In this document: in pieces, positions 44,927 to 54,606 of the stretch
Layout of the letters: the number at the start of each line of letters is the position of its first letter
How positions within the stretch are numbered: the first letter of the stretch is position 1
DNA from: Tenacibaculum sp.
GTDB lineage: Bacteria; Bacteroidota; Bacteroidia; Flavobacteriales; Flavobacteriaceae
Direction: 5' to 3'
NCBI GenBank assembly: GCA_018456245.1
Contig: JAGYHQ010000002.1
Span: 1 to 64,000, forward strand
Length of the DNA: 64,000 bases
The notes under the pieces: model-generated
What the model was told of the DNA's origin: nothing
What the model saw: only the letters and a program-made list of their open reading frames with translations
Database searches by the model: none
Position numbers and translations under genes: made by a program

Positions 44927-46093
44927 ATGTCAAAACTTCAAAAAAGCACACAAAGTATCGAGTTTGTAGATTTTATTCCTGCAGAGCTCAAAGAGAATAA
45001 GACTTGGGAGGTGGTTTATTATATGAAACATCCTATTACAAAAGATTTAAAACGCATTCGACATAGAGTAAAGCCTTTAAAAAGCACTATTGAAAGGCGA
45101 AAACTAGCAAAACGAATGATTGTCAACATTAACAAAAAATTATATAGTGGTTGGAATAAATTTATAGAAGAAAGTAATACCAAATCGTTTGCTAAAGTTT
45201 TTGATGTTTTTGATACCTACCTAATGACTATTAAAAAACAAGTCAAAAAAGAAACATTGCGAAAAGATACTTTGCGTTCCTACACAAGTTTTATAAATAA
45301 CATAAAAAACTATCTGATAGAAAATAATTTACAAGACATTTTTGTACACGATTGGAACGAAGAATTATTACAAAATTTTTTAGATGAAATATTTTTTGAG
45401 CGTGATAATTCAGCACGAACTCATAATAATTATCTGCGTTTTATAAATACCTTTTCTCTTTGGATGATTAAGCGAAAATACATCAATGTAAATCCTGCTA
45501 CAAACATTGATAGAATTAAAGAAGGAACAAAAAAACGCATTGTCATATCACACAAAGACAGAGAAACAATCTTAAACTATATGAAAGAAAATCACTATAA
45601 CTATTATGTTTTATGTTACACAGCATTTTATACACTTATCCGAAGAACTGAAATTACAAAAATTTTAGTTTCAGATGTTTTCTTAAAAAACAGAATTATA
45701 AATATTAGAGCAGATATATCAAAAAATGGAAAAGAACAAGTTGTAACAATCCCTAAGCCACTTATAAATGTATTGATTGAGCATCTATCAAAAGCAAAAA
45801 ACTCAGATTATTTATTTTCTGCCGATAATTTTATTCCGGGACCAACACAATTAAATCCGAAAAAAATATCTGATGAATGGGCAAAACTTCGTAGGAAGTT
45901 AAAATTTTCCGATAAATATCAGTGGTATTCTTTAAAAGATACAGGAATTACAAACTACTTAACATTAGGCTTACCATTAATAGATGTTAAGAACCAAGCA
46001 AGGCATCACTCTATAACTCAAACTGAAACTTACACGCCGAAAAACATCGTTAAAGCAGTTAAAAGTATTGAAAGTGCGAGTTTAGATTTTTAA
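44927..46093 (+). CDS. tyrosine integrase of the prophage
   Basis: The 388-residue enzyme differs strongly from the island integrase. The catalytic domain has Arg in YTLIRRTEI, then YSLKDTGIT where the usual HxLRH box stands (His and second Arg replaced by Tyr and Lys), then ARHHS and the Tyr in TETYT. This variant pattern is common in Bacteroidota phage integrases. The gene points to the prophage interior and shares its last bases with the stop of the convergent structural gene. Confidence 0.9.
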   Translation: MSKLQKSTQSIEFVDFIPAELKENKTWEVVYYMKHPITKDLKRIRHRVKPLKSTIERRKLAKRMIVNINKKLYSGWNKFIEESNTKSFAKVFDVFDTYLMTIKKQVKKETLRKDTLRSYTSFINNIKNYLIENNLQDIFVHDWNEELLQNFLDEIFFERDNSARTHNNYLRFINTFSLWMIKRKYINVNPATNIDRIKEGTKKRIVISHKDRETILNYMKENHYNYYVLCYTAFYTLIRRTEITKILVSDVFLKNRIINIRADISKNGKEQVVTIPKPLINVLIEHLSKAKNSDYLFSADNFIPGPTQLNPKKISDEWAKLRRKLKFSDKYQWYSLKDTGITNYLTLGLPLIDVKNQARHHSITQTETYTPKNIVKAVKSIESASLDF

Positions 46094-47859
46094 CCTAAAG
46101 TCTCACTTTCAATTTCAACTTCCCAATATTCTTCTGATAGTCTACGTTTACGTATTTTCTTGTAAAGATGTTTTTTTCCATATTTAAATCGTCCATCTCC
46201 AATGCTAAAAGGTTCTACAACACTTACAGGAAACTTATCTTTATAAGTTTCAGAATTTAACCTAAAGTGTAGCCATTTTTTCCAAAACCTCTCGTAAATT
46301 TCATTAAGTAAATACGTTCTATTGGCAACTTTAGGAACGCTTACAGGTAATCCGTTCTGTAGCCCATCATATAAAAACAGTTTAAAATCGTTGGTATCAT
46401 TATCCTTAAAAGCTGTAAAAATCTCATTTTTAGCTCTTATAGGCATAATTTCTAATTCCATATCAATTTTGGTAATATCTTCATCTCTAAAACCTTGTAT
46501 ATTACTTTGTACACCATTTTTTCCAACCCAAAAAGACTCATTACTTGTAATTAGTTTGTATAGTTTATTTTGGTTAAAAAATCGTTTCGGATTTTCAAGT
46601 TCAAAACGGCTTTCATCTCTAAAAGAAATATCTAAAAATTTACTTTCAATATAATTCATCGTAACTACATTCTTATTAAAAGTAACCTCTAAATTAAGCC
46701 AGTTTTTAACTTTATTTAATAGTTTTCCAAAGGTCATTTTAGGCATAATTTCAGCTAAAGTAAAACTGTTAGGAAATTCATTTAATTGCCCATCTATAAC
46801 CGAAAAATCAATCCTGTTAAATCTCTCAATATTACCAATTCCATTTGAAGGGTTGTCAGTACTCTTTCTCAATTTTAAAGATAAATACAATCTGCCTTTA
46901 TCTTCATCATTTTTAACATTTATTATTAATGATTTTTTAATTCTATTTTCTGTAGAACTGTATAAAACCTTATCATTTTGTTTAATTACAAATTCAAAAA
47001 CACTAATATCAACAGGAAACCTAAAAAATATTTTCATTTTATAAGAGCCTATTTTGTTTAATGAAAAATATTCAGAATAATCAGCAATAACAAAACCAAG
47101 ATTCCAAAGTTCGCTTGTGTTTTTAAATTGAAAAAAAGGAGGTAGTTCGGAACTAAATTTCTCTAAAAATTTATCAGTGTACATAAGTAGTTTATTATTT
47201 GCTGTATCGCTCACAAAACTACCCTGCATTACCATTCCTGCACTTTCAAAGCCTGTTTTTAAAACACCCAGTAAATAAGGAAACGGAGTTAAAACATTTC
47301 TGTTTTTAGCAAGTGGTTTACCATCTTCAGTTACCCAAGAATTAGTAACAAACCTATCATTTTTATATTGATTAACAAATCCTTCAAATTTTTCATATTT
47401 GGATTTTGATTTCAAGTCATTATCAATAACCATTGGGAAATTATAATTTACCTCTGGGTAACTTTTTGTAATTACTTCTTTCGCATGACTTGTTATTGAT
47501 TTTGTTTCAATAGCATCAAAAGGTAATTCATTCAATGGTGTATCTAACAATTCAATAGTTGTTTGCCCATAATAAATAGTACCCTCTAAAGTGTTATTAG
47601 CAAATGACGTAATAATAAAATACGCATCCTCAAAATTATTATCTATTAGAAGTTTACCATAATGTTTTAGATTGTAATTAGCACTATTCTCTAAATCTAA
47701 AAAACCAAGTTTTTCAGAAGTTTTATCATCAACTTTTTTTGAAAACGGCCAGGAGTAATTTTTTACAAAAAAATTATAGAATAACGGATTTTCTTCTACT
47801 AATGTAATTCTTGTTTCTGTTAAATTTAGTTCAAAATCTTTACCATAAAATACTATCAT
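46090..47859 (-). CDS. prophage structural protein, probably distal tail
   Basis: The 589-residue protein is the last gene of the leftward operon, overlapping the BACON protein gene by four bases. No clear domain is recognised, but phrases such as PFPYLLGVLKTGFESAGMVMQGSFV and FAEIMPKMTF-like text (LAEIMPKMTFGKLLNKVKNWLNLEV) recur in tail proteins of Bacteroidota phages. Its place after tape measure and BACON protein suggests a baseplate or tail-tip component. Confidence 0.65.
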   Translation of the reverse strand: MIVFYGKDFELNLTETRITLVEENPLFYNFFVKNYSWPFSKKVDDKTSEKLGFLDLENSANYNLKHYGKLLIDNNFEDAYFIITSFANNTLEGTIYYGQTTIELLDTPLNELPFDAIETKSITSHAKEVITKSYPEVNYNFPMVIDNDLKSKSKYEKFEGFVNQYKNDRFVTNSWVTEDGKPLAKNRNVLTPFPYLLGVLKTGFESAGMVMQGSFVSDTANNKLLMYTDKFLEKFSSELPPFFQFKNTSELWNLGFVIADYSEYFSLNKIGSYKMKIFFRFPVDISVFEFVIKQNDKVLYSSTENRIKKSLIINVKNDEDKGRLYLSLKLRKSTDNPSNGIGNIERFNRIDFSVIDGQLNEFPNSFTLAEIMPKMTFGKLLNKVKNWLNLEVTFNKNVVTMNYIESKFLDISFRDESRFELENPKRFFNQNKLYKLITSNESFWVGKNGVQSNIQGFRDEDITKIDMELEIMPIRAKNEIFTAFKDNDTNDFKLFLYDGLQNGLPVSVPKVANRTYLLNEIYERFWKKWLHFRLNSETYKDKFPVSVVEPFSIGDGRFKYGKKHLYKKIRKRRLSEEYWEVEIESETLG

Positions 47860-49829
47860 AATTCTTCTTTATTTTCAAATGTTAAAGTGAATGATTTTAA
47901 GAAATTATTTGTTTTAAATAATTCTAATTTTTTAGTGGTTGATTTTACCTTTCTTAAATTATTATTATGACTTATATAAATGTTAGAAGAACGCAACATT
48001 TCACGCAACGAATTAATCTCATTATCTGAGTAAATATAACCTGTATTTACCGAGTATTTTTCACGTTCCTTAACTTCTAAAACAGATGTTTCTATAATTT
48101 TAAAATCCTTCCTAAAATCAAATGAATTGTCTTTAAAGTTTGAAGAGCTAACAAATTCCCCTGTACACTCAAAACAATCCCAACAACCCCATTTATTTTC
48201 CCAGTAAATAAATGTTTGTTCTTTATCTTCTGGTTTTATAACAACATTTACATCAACATTACTTACCGAAATGGTAATTTCATCACCAACGTTCAAATTT
48301 AATGTTGTAACAGGTATAATAGCAGTATAAAAAGGCTCTATACTGTTATTAAAAGTGTATGTTTTTGTAATAGCTCCATTAATTTTTATTGTATTAACAG
48401 GAACGTATTTACTTCCTAAAAAACTAAAATGTACAATACCATTTTTAGTACAAAAAATAGTTTGCGATTGTTCAGACAACCAATTTTTACTTAACGAAAC
48501 CTTTGTTCCTTTAATAAATTGGATGTTCTGTAAATTAATCGTTTGCACATTTACATCAGCAAATAATTCCGTTTCATTAATTTCAAAATTTAATGGAATA
48601 GGGATGTAAGGCTTAAATAAACTAACTGTTTTATTAAAAGTAGGAGGTAGGTCACCAATCATACGTTTAGCTTCTAAACCTATACGCTTTTTAGCCACAC
48701 CATTAAAAAATGGTAAATTATAGATAATCTCTTTGTATTCATTATAATTTGATGATACCTTTATTTGTAAGTGAGTGTCAGTACGTCCAGATGATACCTT
48801 TATAACATTATCATAATCATCAGTAAAATATAGTTTATCATTCTGTAAGGTTTCCTGTGCAAAGACATACACTTGTAATTTTACTTTTACAACTTTAATA
48901 ACATCACCATTTCTTATAGATACACTTGCATAATAAGTACCAACTGATAAGTTATTTAAGTTATGTATTCCAATATCTAATACACCTACACCTTTACCTG
49001 CTGAAGTTTTTGAAAGTTTTATCCATGATTTATCAGCAGATGCCGTCCAGTTGTTTGATGAATTTAATTCAATACGTTTTGTAGGTGGGGTTATACCCGA
49101 AATAGTATATCCAAAATTTAAATTTAACGGAGTAGCATACAAATAATCAACTCCAGTTTCTGATTCTGAAATAATAAGACTTACAGGTAATTTTGTTGTT
49201 GTAACGCCATCACTAATAGTAATATTAGCGGTATGTGTACCTACATTAATTCCGTTAGGAATAACAGAAACTCTAAAATTACCATTACCACTCCCAGAAG
49301 TTTTAGAAACAGCTAACCAATTAGTGTTTTCTGTAACGGTCCAGGGATTTTCAGACGTAACATTAACATTAATAGCTGAAGGCACTGAGCCTCCTAATTT
49401 ATAATTAAATGATAAATCTGCAGGAGTTACGTTTAATATTACAGCTTTACTAATTGATATGTTTACGGTAAATTCCCCAACAAGTGTTTTTCTTTGTTTC
49501 GGTTTCCAAGTATCAGGTGTATCATCACCATAATCAGGATTATCTGATATTTCTTCCGTATCAGGTAATAAACCCCAATTTTCAATTAAATATAGTTTAA
49601 CTAATGCTTTATGATTTCCTATAGGTAGGTTATTTGCACTCGTATTTATATGTATTTTTGCAGAAGTACTTGTAAAACCAGAGCCATAAACCCAATTAAC
49701 ATTACTTTCAATTTCATAACTGTAATTTTCAAAAAGATATTCAGGTGCATCATAGGAAATAATCCTCGCAGGAGGTAAGCTTGTACCTTTTTTATAACTA
49801 AAATTTAAAACATTTGGTGTAATAGCCAT
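47856..49829 (-). CDS. BACON-domain tail protein
   Basis: The 657-residue protein contains three immunoglobulin-like repeats in its first half. Each has a BACON-type core: TENTNWLAVSKTSGSGNGNFRVSV, SADKSWIKLSKTSAGKGVGVLDIG and an earlier, weaker one (ESNVNWVYGSGF). BACON domains bind carbohydrates or mucin. The second half carries a Cys pair (WGCWDCFECTG) and a conserved end. Located directly behind the tape measure gene, it is a likely tail-tip adhesin. Confidence 0.8.
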   Translation of the reverse strand: MAITPNVLNFSYKKGTSLPPARIISYDAPEYLFENYSYEIESNVNWVYGSGFTSTSAKIHINTSANNLPIGNHKALVKLYLIENWGLLPDTEEISDNPDYGDDTPDTWKPKQRKTLVGEFTVNISISKAVILNVTPADLSFNYKLGGSVPSAINVNVTSENPWTVTENTNWLAVSKTSGSGNGNFRVSVIPNGINVGTHTANITISDGVTTTKLPVSLIISESETGVDYLYATPLNLNFGYTISGITPPTKRIELNSSNNWTASADKSWIKLSKTSAGKGVGVLDIGIHNLNNLSVGTYYASVSIRNGDVIKVVKVKLQVYVFAQETLQNDKLYFTDDYDNVIKVSSGRTDTHLQIKVSSNYNEYKEIIYNLPFFNGVAKKRIGLEAKRMIGDLPPTFNKTVSLFKPYIPIPLNFEINETELFADVNVQTINLQNIQFIKGTKVSLSKNWLSEQSQTIFCTKNGIVHFSFLGSKYVPVNTIKINGAITKTYTFNNSIEPFYTAIIPVTTLNLNVGDEITISVSNVDVNVVIKPEDKEQTFIYWENKWGCWDCFECTGEFVSSSNFKDNSFDFRKDFKIIETSVLEVKEREKYSVNTGYIYSDNEINSLREMLRSSNIYISHNNNLRKVKSTTKKLELFKTNNFLKSFTLTFENKEEL

Positions 49830-49832
49830 ATT

Positions 49833-52800
49833 TTATTGAATTTTAGCACTTTCACGTGCATTACTTAATTTTATTTCTCTTGTTTTTAATTGCTCAATAT
49901 TATCATCACCTATTAAGGCTGTAGCAATAATTCCGCTATCTAAATGATTATTTAAGCGTGTAATTTGTTCTAATAATAAAGCGTTCATATTATTGTCGGA
50001 TGAAGTTGTAACAAAATCACTACTTGCAGTTTCATTAGTTTGTGACGTATGCCCACCTTCATAATAACCTTTAATATTAGCTTTACGTTCATTTTCAAGC
50101 CAAGTAATAGTTGGTGCATATTTAGGGCTTTGCGTCATAAATTTTGGTGCAACCCATTCATCATCGTGTACAACACCAGTTACTGCTCCAAATTCATCAT
50201 TGTAAATTGCTTGGGAGCCTGTATAACCACCGTAATAATATCCTTTAGGAGCCGATGTACTTTTTATTTTATTAACAGAAGCTAAACCACTTGCCAATAC
50301 AGTTGCTGTACTAACAATTTTCGAGGCAGTAGCAAAAGGCTCTGGTAAAACTGATTTAGTTGTCCAAACTTCAGTAACCCCTTGGTAAGTGTTTATGGTA
50401 GCTTGTGCTATCGCTGCAGCCTTTCCTGCAGCAGTATGCTCTCCTAATAATTTAGCTATACCACCAAACATGTTAGCGTATTCTTGGCTTCGTTGCTTAT
50501 TAACCAAAAATTCTCTTTGTTTAGATTCTTCATCTAATTTAGCTTTATTTTCTTGGAATATTCTTTCTGTTTTCTCTGTTTTTAATCTATACTTTTTATT
50601 TATTTCTGCTTTTAATTTTTCTGCTCCTTCATAATTTTTAACTTTTTCAAGCTCCTTGTTTCTTGCAATATCTATTTCAATTAATGCAATTGCACGAGTT
50701 TTTTCAAGTAATCTTAATTCTCGATTTTCTTTATTTTGTTCTTCATTAGCCAACCTATCATATTTTTCCTCTTCATCAGCAATTCTATTTTCATCTTCAA
50801 TTGCTTTTAATTCTTCTCTAAATTCAGCAGCTCGTTGTTTTTTAAGCTCTTGTTTTTCAAGAGCCTTTTCATTTTCAAGTTGGGTAATAGCATCTTCACG
50901 TTGGGTTATTTGCTCAAGAGTTAGCAGTTTTTTATCCTCTTCTGACAGTGTGTATTTTTCTATTTCCTTAGCATACTTGTTATCTATTTCAGCAAGTTCT
51001 CTATCTATACCTTGTTTTGCTCGTAATTCGCGTTCCTCACGTTTTTGTTTTAATAACGCATTAATTTCTTCTTCAGCTTTATTAAATAACTCTTTTTTCT
51101 TTTCTAAAAACCTACGTTTCTTTGCTAATCGTTTTTTTCTTTCTTCTTCTAGTTTTTCTTTTTCTTCTTCCGTAAGTTCTTTATCCTTGTTATTTCCATT
51201 ACCCGTATTATCAGGGTTTATTCCAGTATTTTTATTTAGTTCTTTTTCTAACTTAATACTAGAACCTTCTTTAATTTTTTGTAATTCATTGTAATAAGAT
51301 TTAGCTTCAGATAATTTTTCTTCATAAGCTTCTTTAGTTCCTAAAAACTTATCTAATAAACTTGCATTAGCTATTTTTTTCTCTAAACGTTCTATGTTTT
51401 GTCCTGCTGAAATTAATAAATGTTCAGCTTCTTTTTGGGCATCGGCATTAAATTTCTTAACACTTTCAGAAACGTGTTGTACAGCTTTAGTTGTTCCTTC
51501 AACTCCTGCTTTTTTTTTCAATGTTTCAAGTGAAGTAGTCATTTGTTTAATACCAACTAAAATACCAGACATCACCTCTTTTCCAACAGCTTTAATATCT
51601 GCTAACATTGAAGGAAAACCGCTACCAGACGCATCAAATAAATCAGCCATTGCAGTTTCTAAATTCCTGTTAGCACGGCTTAACCGTTCTGTAGCTTCTT
51701 CGCTTTCTGTTAGTTGGTCATTTTGCTTGTCAAGTGCTGTATTTAATTGTTTTACAATTTCTTCAAAGCCTCCTGCATCTTCTCCTGCACCTTTAAAAAC
51801 ATCAGCAATTAGTTGTTGTTGCTGCTGAAAATTTAAACCAACATTATTAGCTTCTTTTATAATTTCTTCTAATGCTTGTTTTGTAGTTTTCGTTCCGTTT
51901 TTTAATCCTTTAGCAATTTCATCGGTAAACTTCTGCCCAAAAGCATTACTCAAAGCATCTCTTTGAGTTTTAGTCATTTCTTTTAATGACAGGTTAGCTT
52001 CTTTTATAGTATCTAATAATTTATCAGAAAAAACACCTCCTTTTGCTTCTTGTGTAGCAATTTTTACAAATTCTTCAGCCGAATAACCTGCATTTTTAAA
52101 CTGAATAGGGTATTCCCTTATTTTCTCTAAAAAATCTCCATTCACATCAGCTCCTTTAACAAACCCTTTTTCTATAAGATTAAGGGCTTCATTAAATGAA
52201 ATTTCCATTTGTTTTGATAGGGTAGTAGCTCCTTTTAAAACCTCGTTAAAATCCTTATTAAAAGTATCGGCAACTCCTTGTACATTAGCTCTAAATGTTG
52301 ATAATTCTTCGCCTTTTAAATTAGTAAATTTTTCAGTAAGTTTAATACTTTCAGAAATAGCAATATTGTAATCTAACCACATTTTACCAGCTCCTAAAAC
52401 CGCTGTAATTCCAGCAATCGTAGCACCAATAGGTGTAGTAATAAATGCCCATGCAGCCTTTGTTACTCCTTTTATACCTGTGGTAATACCATTAAACCCT
52501 TTCTTTACCAAATCCATATCGCCACACAAAAAACCTCTCATTAATTTTTGATAACCATTTTTCAAATCATCAATAACACAAACTTGTTTACCAACACTTT
52601 CACTTATATCATCATATTTCGTTTTGGTATCGGCAAGTTGTTTGTTAAGTCGTTTAAATTCATCCGAATTAATATCAGTTTTTTGTAACTCTTTCTGTAA
52701 ACGATTTATTTTGTTATTTAGCCCATCAAGGGTATGTTCATTTTCTTCTAAAAGTTCATTAGTATCATGAATTTCTTTTTGTATTCGCTCATAACTTGCT

Positions 52801-53150
52801 TTGGCTTGGTCAAGTTCCTTTTTCGTTTCAGCAAACTTGGGGTCAGTAGTTTCAAGTTTACTTAACTCTTTTTGTAGGCGTTTTATTTTCAGAGTAGTTC
52901 CTTCAAGAGTAGTTTCATTTTCTCGTAAAGCATTACTCTGATTATCAATAGCAGTTTTAATTTCATCATAACGCTTTCGTGCCTTGTCAAGTTCCTTTAT
53001 TTTTTCTTGAAATTTAGGATCTTTTTCATTTAAGTGTCGAAGTTGACTTCTTAATTCGCCAATAGACTTCCCAACGCCCCCAAGGGTGTCTTTTACTTCT
53101 TTACCATTAATGTAAATAGATAACTGACGAGTGATTTTCTTATCTGCCAT
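49833..53150 (-). CDS. tail tape measure protein
   Basis: The 1105-residue protein sets tail length and helps DNA entry. The first 200 residues are three diverged coiled-coil repeats (RLQKELSKLETTDPKFAETKKELDQAK and similar). Then come hydrophobic stretches (AAWAFITTPIGATIAGITAVLGAG), a long charged coiled coil (EEEKEKLEEERKKRLAKKRRFLEKKKELF) and a hydrophobic, Ala/Gly-rich part near the C-terminus. It is preceded by a 10-bp inverted repeat in its leader. Confidence 0.9.
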   Translation of the reverse strand: MADKKITRQLSIYINGKEVKDTLGGVGKSIGELRSQLRHLNEKDPKFQEKIKELDKARKRYDEIKTAIDNQSNALRENETTLEGTTLKIKRLQKELSKLETTDPKFAETKKELDQAKASYERIQKEIHDTNELLEENEHTLDGLNNKINRLQKELQKTDINSDEFKRLNKQLADTKTKYDDISESVGKQVCVIDDLKNGYQKLMRGFLCGDMDLVKKGFNGITTGIKGVTKAAWAFITTPIGATIAGITAVLGAGKMWLDYNIAISESIKLTEKFTNLKGEELSTFRANVQGVADTFNKDFNEVLKGATTLSKQMEISFNEALNLIEKGFVKGADVNGDFLEKIREYPIQFKNAGYSAEEFVKIATQEAKGGVFSDKLLDTIKEANLSLKEMTKTQRDALSNAFGQKFTDEIAKGLKNGTKTTKQALEEIIKEANNVGLNFQQQQQLIADVFKGAGEDAGGFEEIVKQLNTALDKQNDQLTESEEATERLSRANRNLETAMADLFDASGSGFPSMLADIKAVGKEVMSGILVGIKQMTTSLETLKKKAGVEGTTKAVQHVSESVKKFNADAQKEAEHLLISAGQNIERLEKKIANASLLDKFLGTKEAYEEKLSEAKSYYNELQKIKEGSSIKLEKELNKNTGINPDNTGNGNNKDKELTEEEKEKLEEERKKRLAKKRRFLEKKKELFNKAEEEINALLKQKREERELRAKQGIDRELAEIDNKYAKEIEKYTLSEEDKKLLTLEQITQREDAITQLENEKALEKQELKKQRAAEFREELKAIEDENRIADEEEKYDRLANEEQNKENRELRLLEKTRAIALIEIDIARNKELEKVKNYEGAEKLKAEINKKYRLKTEKTERIFQENKAKLDEESKQREFLVNKQRSQEYANMFGGIAKLLGEHTAAGKAAAIAQATINTYQGVTEVWTTKSVLPEPFATASKIVSTATVLASGLASVNKIKSTSAPKGYYYGGYTGSQAIYNDEFGAVTGVVHDDEWVAPKFMTQSPKYAPTITWLENERKANIKGYYEGGHTSQTNETASSDFVTTSSDNNMNALLLEQITRLNNHLDSGIIATALIGDDNIEQLKTREIKLSNARESAKIQ

Positions 53151-53155
53151 AAAAA

Positions 53156-53196
53156 AAAGTTTGCAAAATTTTATTCTTAAAACTTATGCAAACTTT
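53156..53196 (-). promoter_or_regulatory. hairpin in the leader of the tape measure gene
   Basis: AAAGTTTGCA (53156-53165) and TGCAAACTTT (53187-53196) are perfect 10-bp arms, starting six bases upstream of the start codon. No T run follows on the minus strand apart from the short one before the ATG; it may bind a regulator or shape the mRNA. Confidence 0.4.
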
Positions 53197-53211
53197 CAAT
53201 TTTTTATGTTG

Positions 53212-53224
53212 TTAAAATAGGACA
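53212..53224 (-). promoter_or_regulatory. recurrent motif, copy 1
   Basis: On the minus strand TGTCCTATTTTAA, 62 bases before the tape measure start. The motif recurs with at most one change at 54580-54592 and 61295-61307, each time just after a stop codon and 40-75 bases ahead of the next start. Confidence 0.5.
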
Positions 53225-53230
53225 ATATTT

Positions 53231-53557
53231 TTATATCAAAAAAGAAACATTTATAATGTAAATCCAAAACCAAACACCAAACAACCCTGTAATAAAATAA
53301 CCGATTGCTTTTCTTCTATTTCTTTTTTTACTTTCGGCACTAATAGGAAATTTTTCTGGCATACTACAAGAATAACCATTAAATGCTTTGAGGCGTTCTT
53401 CTGTTTGTTTATTCCAGTTGATATACCCTCTATAAATAACCCATAAACATCCTAATATAGGCACAAAAATACTAATTTCAATAGCCCATAATAGTTTTAC
53501 CCATACATATTCTTTTACGATTCTTGGATAATCTTCTATGTTATAAATTGTTTCCAT
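53231..53557 (-). CDS. small membrane protein, unknown function
   Basis: The 108-residue protein has two hydrophobic helices (LLWAIEISIFVPILGCLWVIYRG and YFITGLFGVWFWIYIINVSFLI) separated by a polar loop with a Cys. It overlaps the toxin gene by one base and belongs to the small toxin-antitoxin operon inside the prophage. It could be a third component or a superinfection-exclusion protein; neither is shown by the sequence. Confidence 0.65.
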   Translation of the reverse strand: METIYNIEDYPRIVKEYVWVKLLWAIEISIFVPILGCLWVIYRGYINWNKQTEERLKAFNGYSCSMPEKFPISAESKKRNRRKAIGYFITGLFGVWFWIYIINVSFLI

Positions 53558-53826
53558 TATTTAAATAATTCAGAGTGTGTACCTAAACGAATCAATAATA
53601 AATCATTATTTATTTTTTCATAAATTAATACTAAATCAGGTTTAATATGACAATCTCTACAACCTTGATAATTTCCTTTCAATGCGTGGTCACAATACTT
53701 TTGTGGTAATTCTTTATCATTTATAAGAAAATGTAAAACTTCAACCCACGAATCAGAGACTAACTCCAAATAATGCTTTTTTAAGTCCCTTTTAAATTTG
53801 CCAGATAATACTAATTCTCTACTCAT
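53557..53826 (-). CDS. YafQ-family mRNA interferase toxin
   Basis: RelE-type ribonuclease that cuts mRNA at the ribosome. The 89-residue protein has the YafQ blocks: KFKRDLKKHY at the start, DHALKGNYQGCRDCHIKPDLVLIY and TRLGTHSELF-like end (IRLGTHSELF). The catalytic His and Asp residues and the final Phe of YafQ are conserved, while the Trp after the Asp is Leu here. It overlaps the antitoxin gene by eight bases. It should be counteracted by the DinJ protein. Confidence 0.9.
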   Translation of the reverse strand: MSRELVLSGKFKRDLKKHYLELVSDSWVEVLHFLINDKELPQKYCDHALKGNYQGCRDCHIKPDLVLIYEKINNDLLLIRLGTHSELFK

Positions 53827-54103
53827 TTGCTATTTTTTTCATTGCTTGTAAAGCATCTTCCAAAGTACCATAACGCTCAGCTGTTGCGTATTCTCGCCTT
53901 GCATCCTCTATTGCTTGTTTAGTTTCCTCATTAGGTTCTCTCACTTGTTCCCAATCTAAACTTAAAGGTATTGCTCGGGTATGTGCCACTTGTTTTAAAA
54001 ATAGCCTAATAGCTTGTGCTGGTGATATTCCGTAACTATCAAAAACACTAAAAGCGGTTTCTTTTAATTCTTCATCTAATCTTATATTATAACTTGCTTG
54101 CAT
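53819..54103 (-). CDS. RelB/DinJ-family antitoxin
   Basis: The 94-residue protein has a ribbon-helix-helix N-terminus (YNIRLDEELKETAFSVFDSYGISPAQAIRLFLKQVAHTRAIPL), characteristic of DinJ, and a charged C-terminal tail that wraps the toxin. It binds the palindrome just upstream and so represses its own operon. It is placed between terminase-side and tail genes of the prophage but has its own promoter. Confidence 0.9.
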   Translation of the reverse strand: MQASYNIRLDEELKETAFSVFDSYGISPAQAIRLFLKQVAHTRAIPLSLDWEQVREPNEETKQAIEDARREYATAERYGTLEDALQAMKKIANE

Positions 54104-54122
54104 TGTATTGTTTTTTAATTAC

Positions 54123-54162
54123 ATTGTATTACAAATGTAATACAATATTTTAAATATAACAA
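54123..54162 (-). promoter_or_regulatory. promoter with operator for dinJ-yafQ
   Basis: On the minus strand TTG (54162-54160), a 20-base spacer and TACATTTG (54139-54132). The -7 box is within a perfect palindrome ATTGTATTAC-AAAT-GTAATACAAT (54123-54146). Antitoxin bound there would cover the start of transcription. Confidence 0.75.
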
Positions 54163-54163
54163 A

Positions 54164-54538
54164 CTAAAAAGTAACTATTTTCATCATTTGCTCCCCACGA
54201 ATTTCAGCAATATCATCAGCAAGTTGTTCCAAAACATTTGCTTCTGTTATGGATTTATTCAAAAAGCCCTGTTGCTTATATAAGCGAAGTTTCAAACCAT
54301 TGCTACGCACTCCATCAAAACCAAAATGATGCTTAAACCCATAATGTGGCATTTTAATAACTAAACGCTGAAGTTCGGTGCCGTCCATTTTTGCTAATAC
54401 GGTACTTTTTAAAATTGCAGAATTTCCCTGTGTAGTCTCAAACCCTCTCTTTACTAAATTTCGCAAGGCACTACGTAATTTTCGTGCTGCCTTTCTACCT
54501 GCTTGTTGCTCTAATATTTTCTGTTCGTTAAAGTCCAT
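54164..54538 (-). CDS. phage protein, unknown, possibly connector or tail completion
   Basis: The 124-residue basic protein starts with QAGRKAARKLRSALRNLVKRGFETTQGN and contains IKMPHYGFKHHFGFDGVRSNG. It follows the terminase gene and precedes the tail module, where connector and tail-terminator genes lie in siphophages. The family is not recognised; the position is the only guide. Confidence 0.55.
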   Translation of the reverse strand: MDFNEQKILEQQAGRKAARKLRSALRNLVKRGFETTQGNSAILKSTVLAKMDGTELQRLVIKMPHYGFKHHFGFDGVRSNGLKLRLYKQQGFLNKSITEANVLEQLADDIAEIRGEQMMKIVTF

Positions 54539-54579
54539 GTTACTAATAATATATGGCTAAAATAAACCCACAATATGCC

Positions 54580-54592
54580 TTAAGATAGGACA
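54580..54592 (-). promoter_or_regulatory. recurrent motif, copy 2
   Basis: Minus-strand TGTCCTATCTTAA, 42 bases ahead of the start at 54538 and shortly after the terminase stop. One base differs from the other two copies. Confidence 0.5.
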
Positions 54593-54606
54593 TCATATTT
54601 AATAGG

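Noticed and set aside
50656..51294. Rightward frame of 212 codons rich in Ser and Phe
   Set aside because: Antisense shadow of the coiled-coil part of the tape measure gene; the Ser/Phe bias is the complement of Lys/Glu codons.
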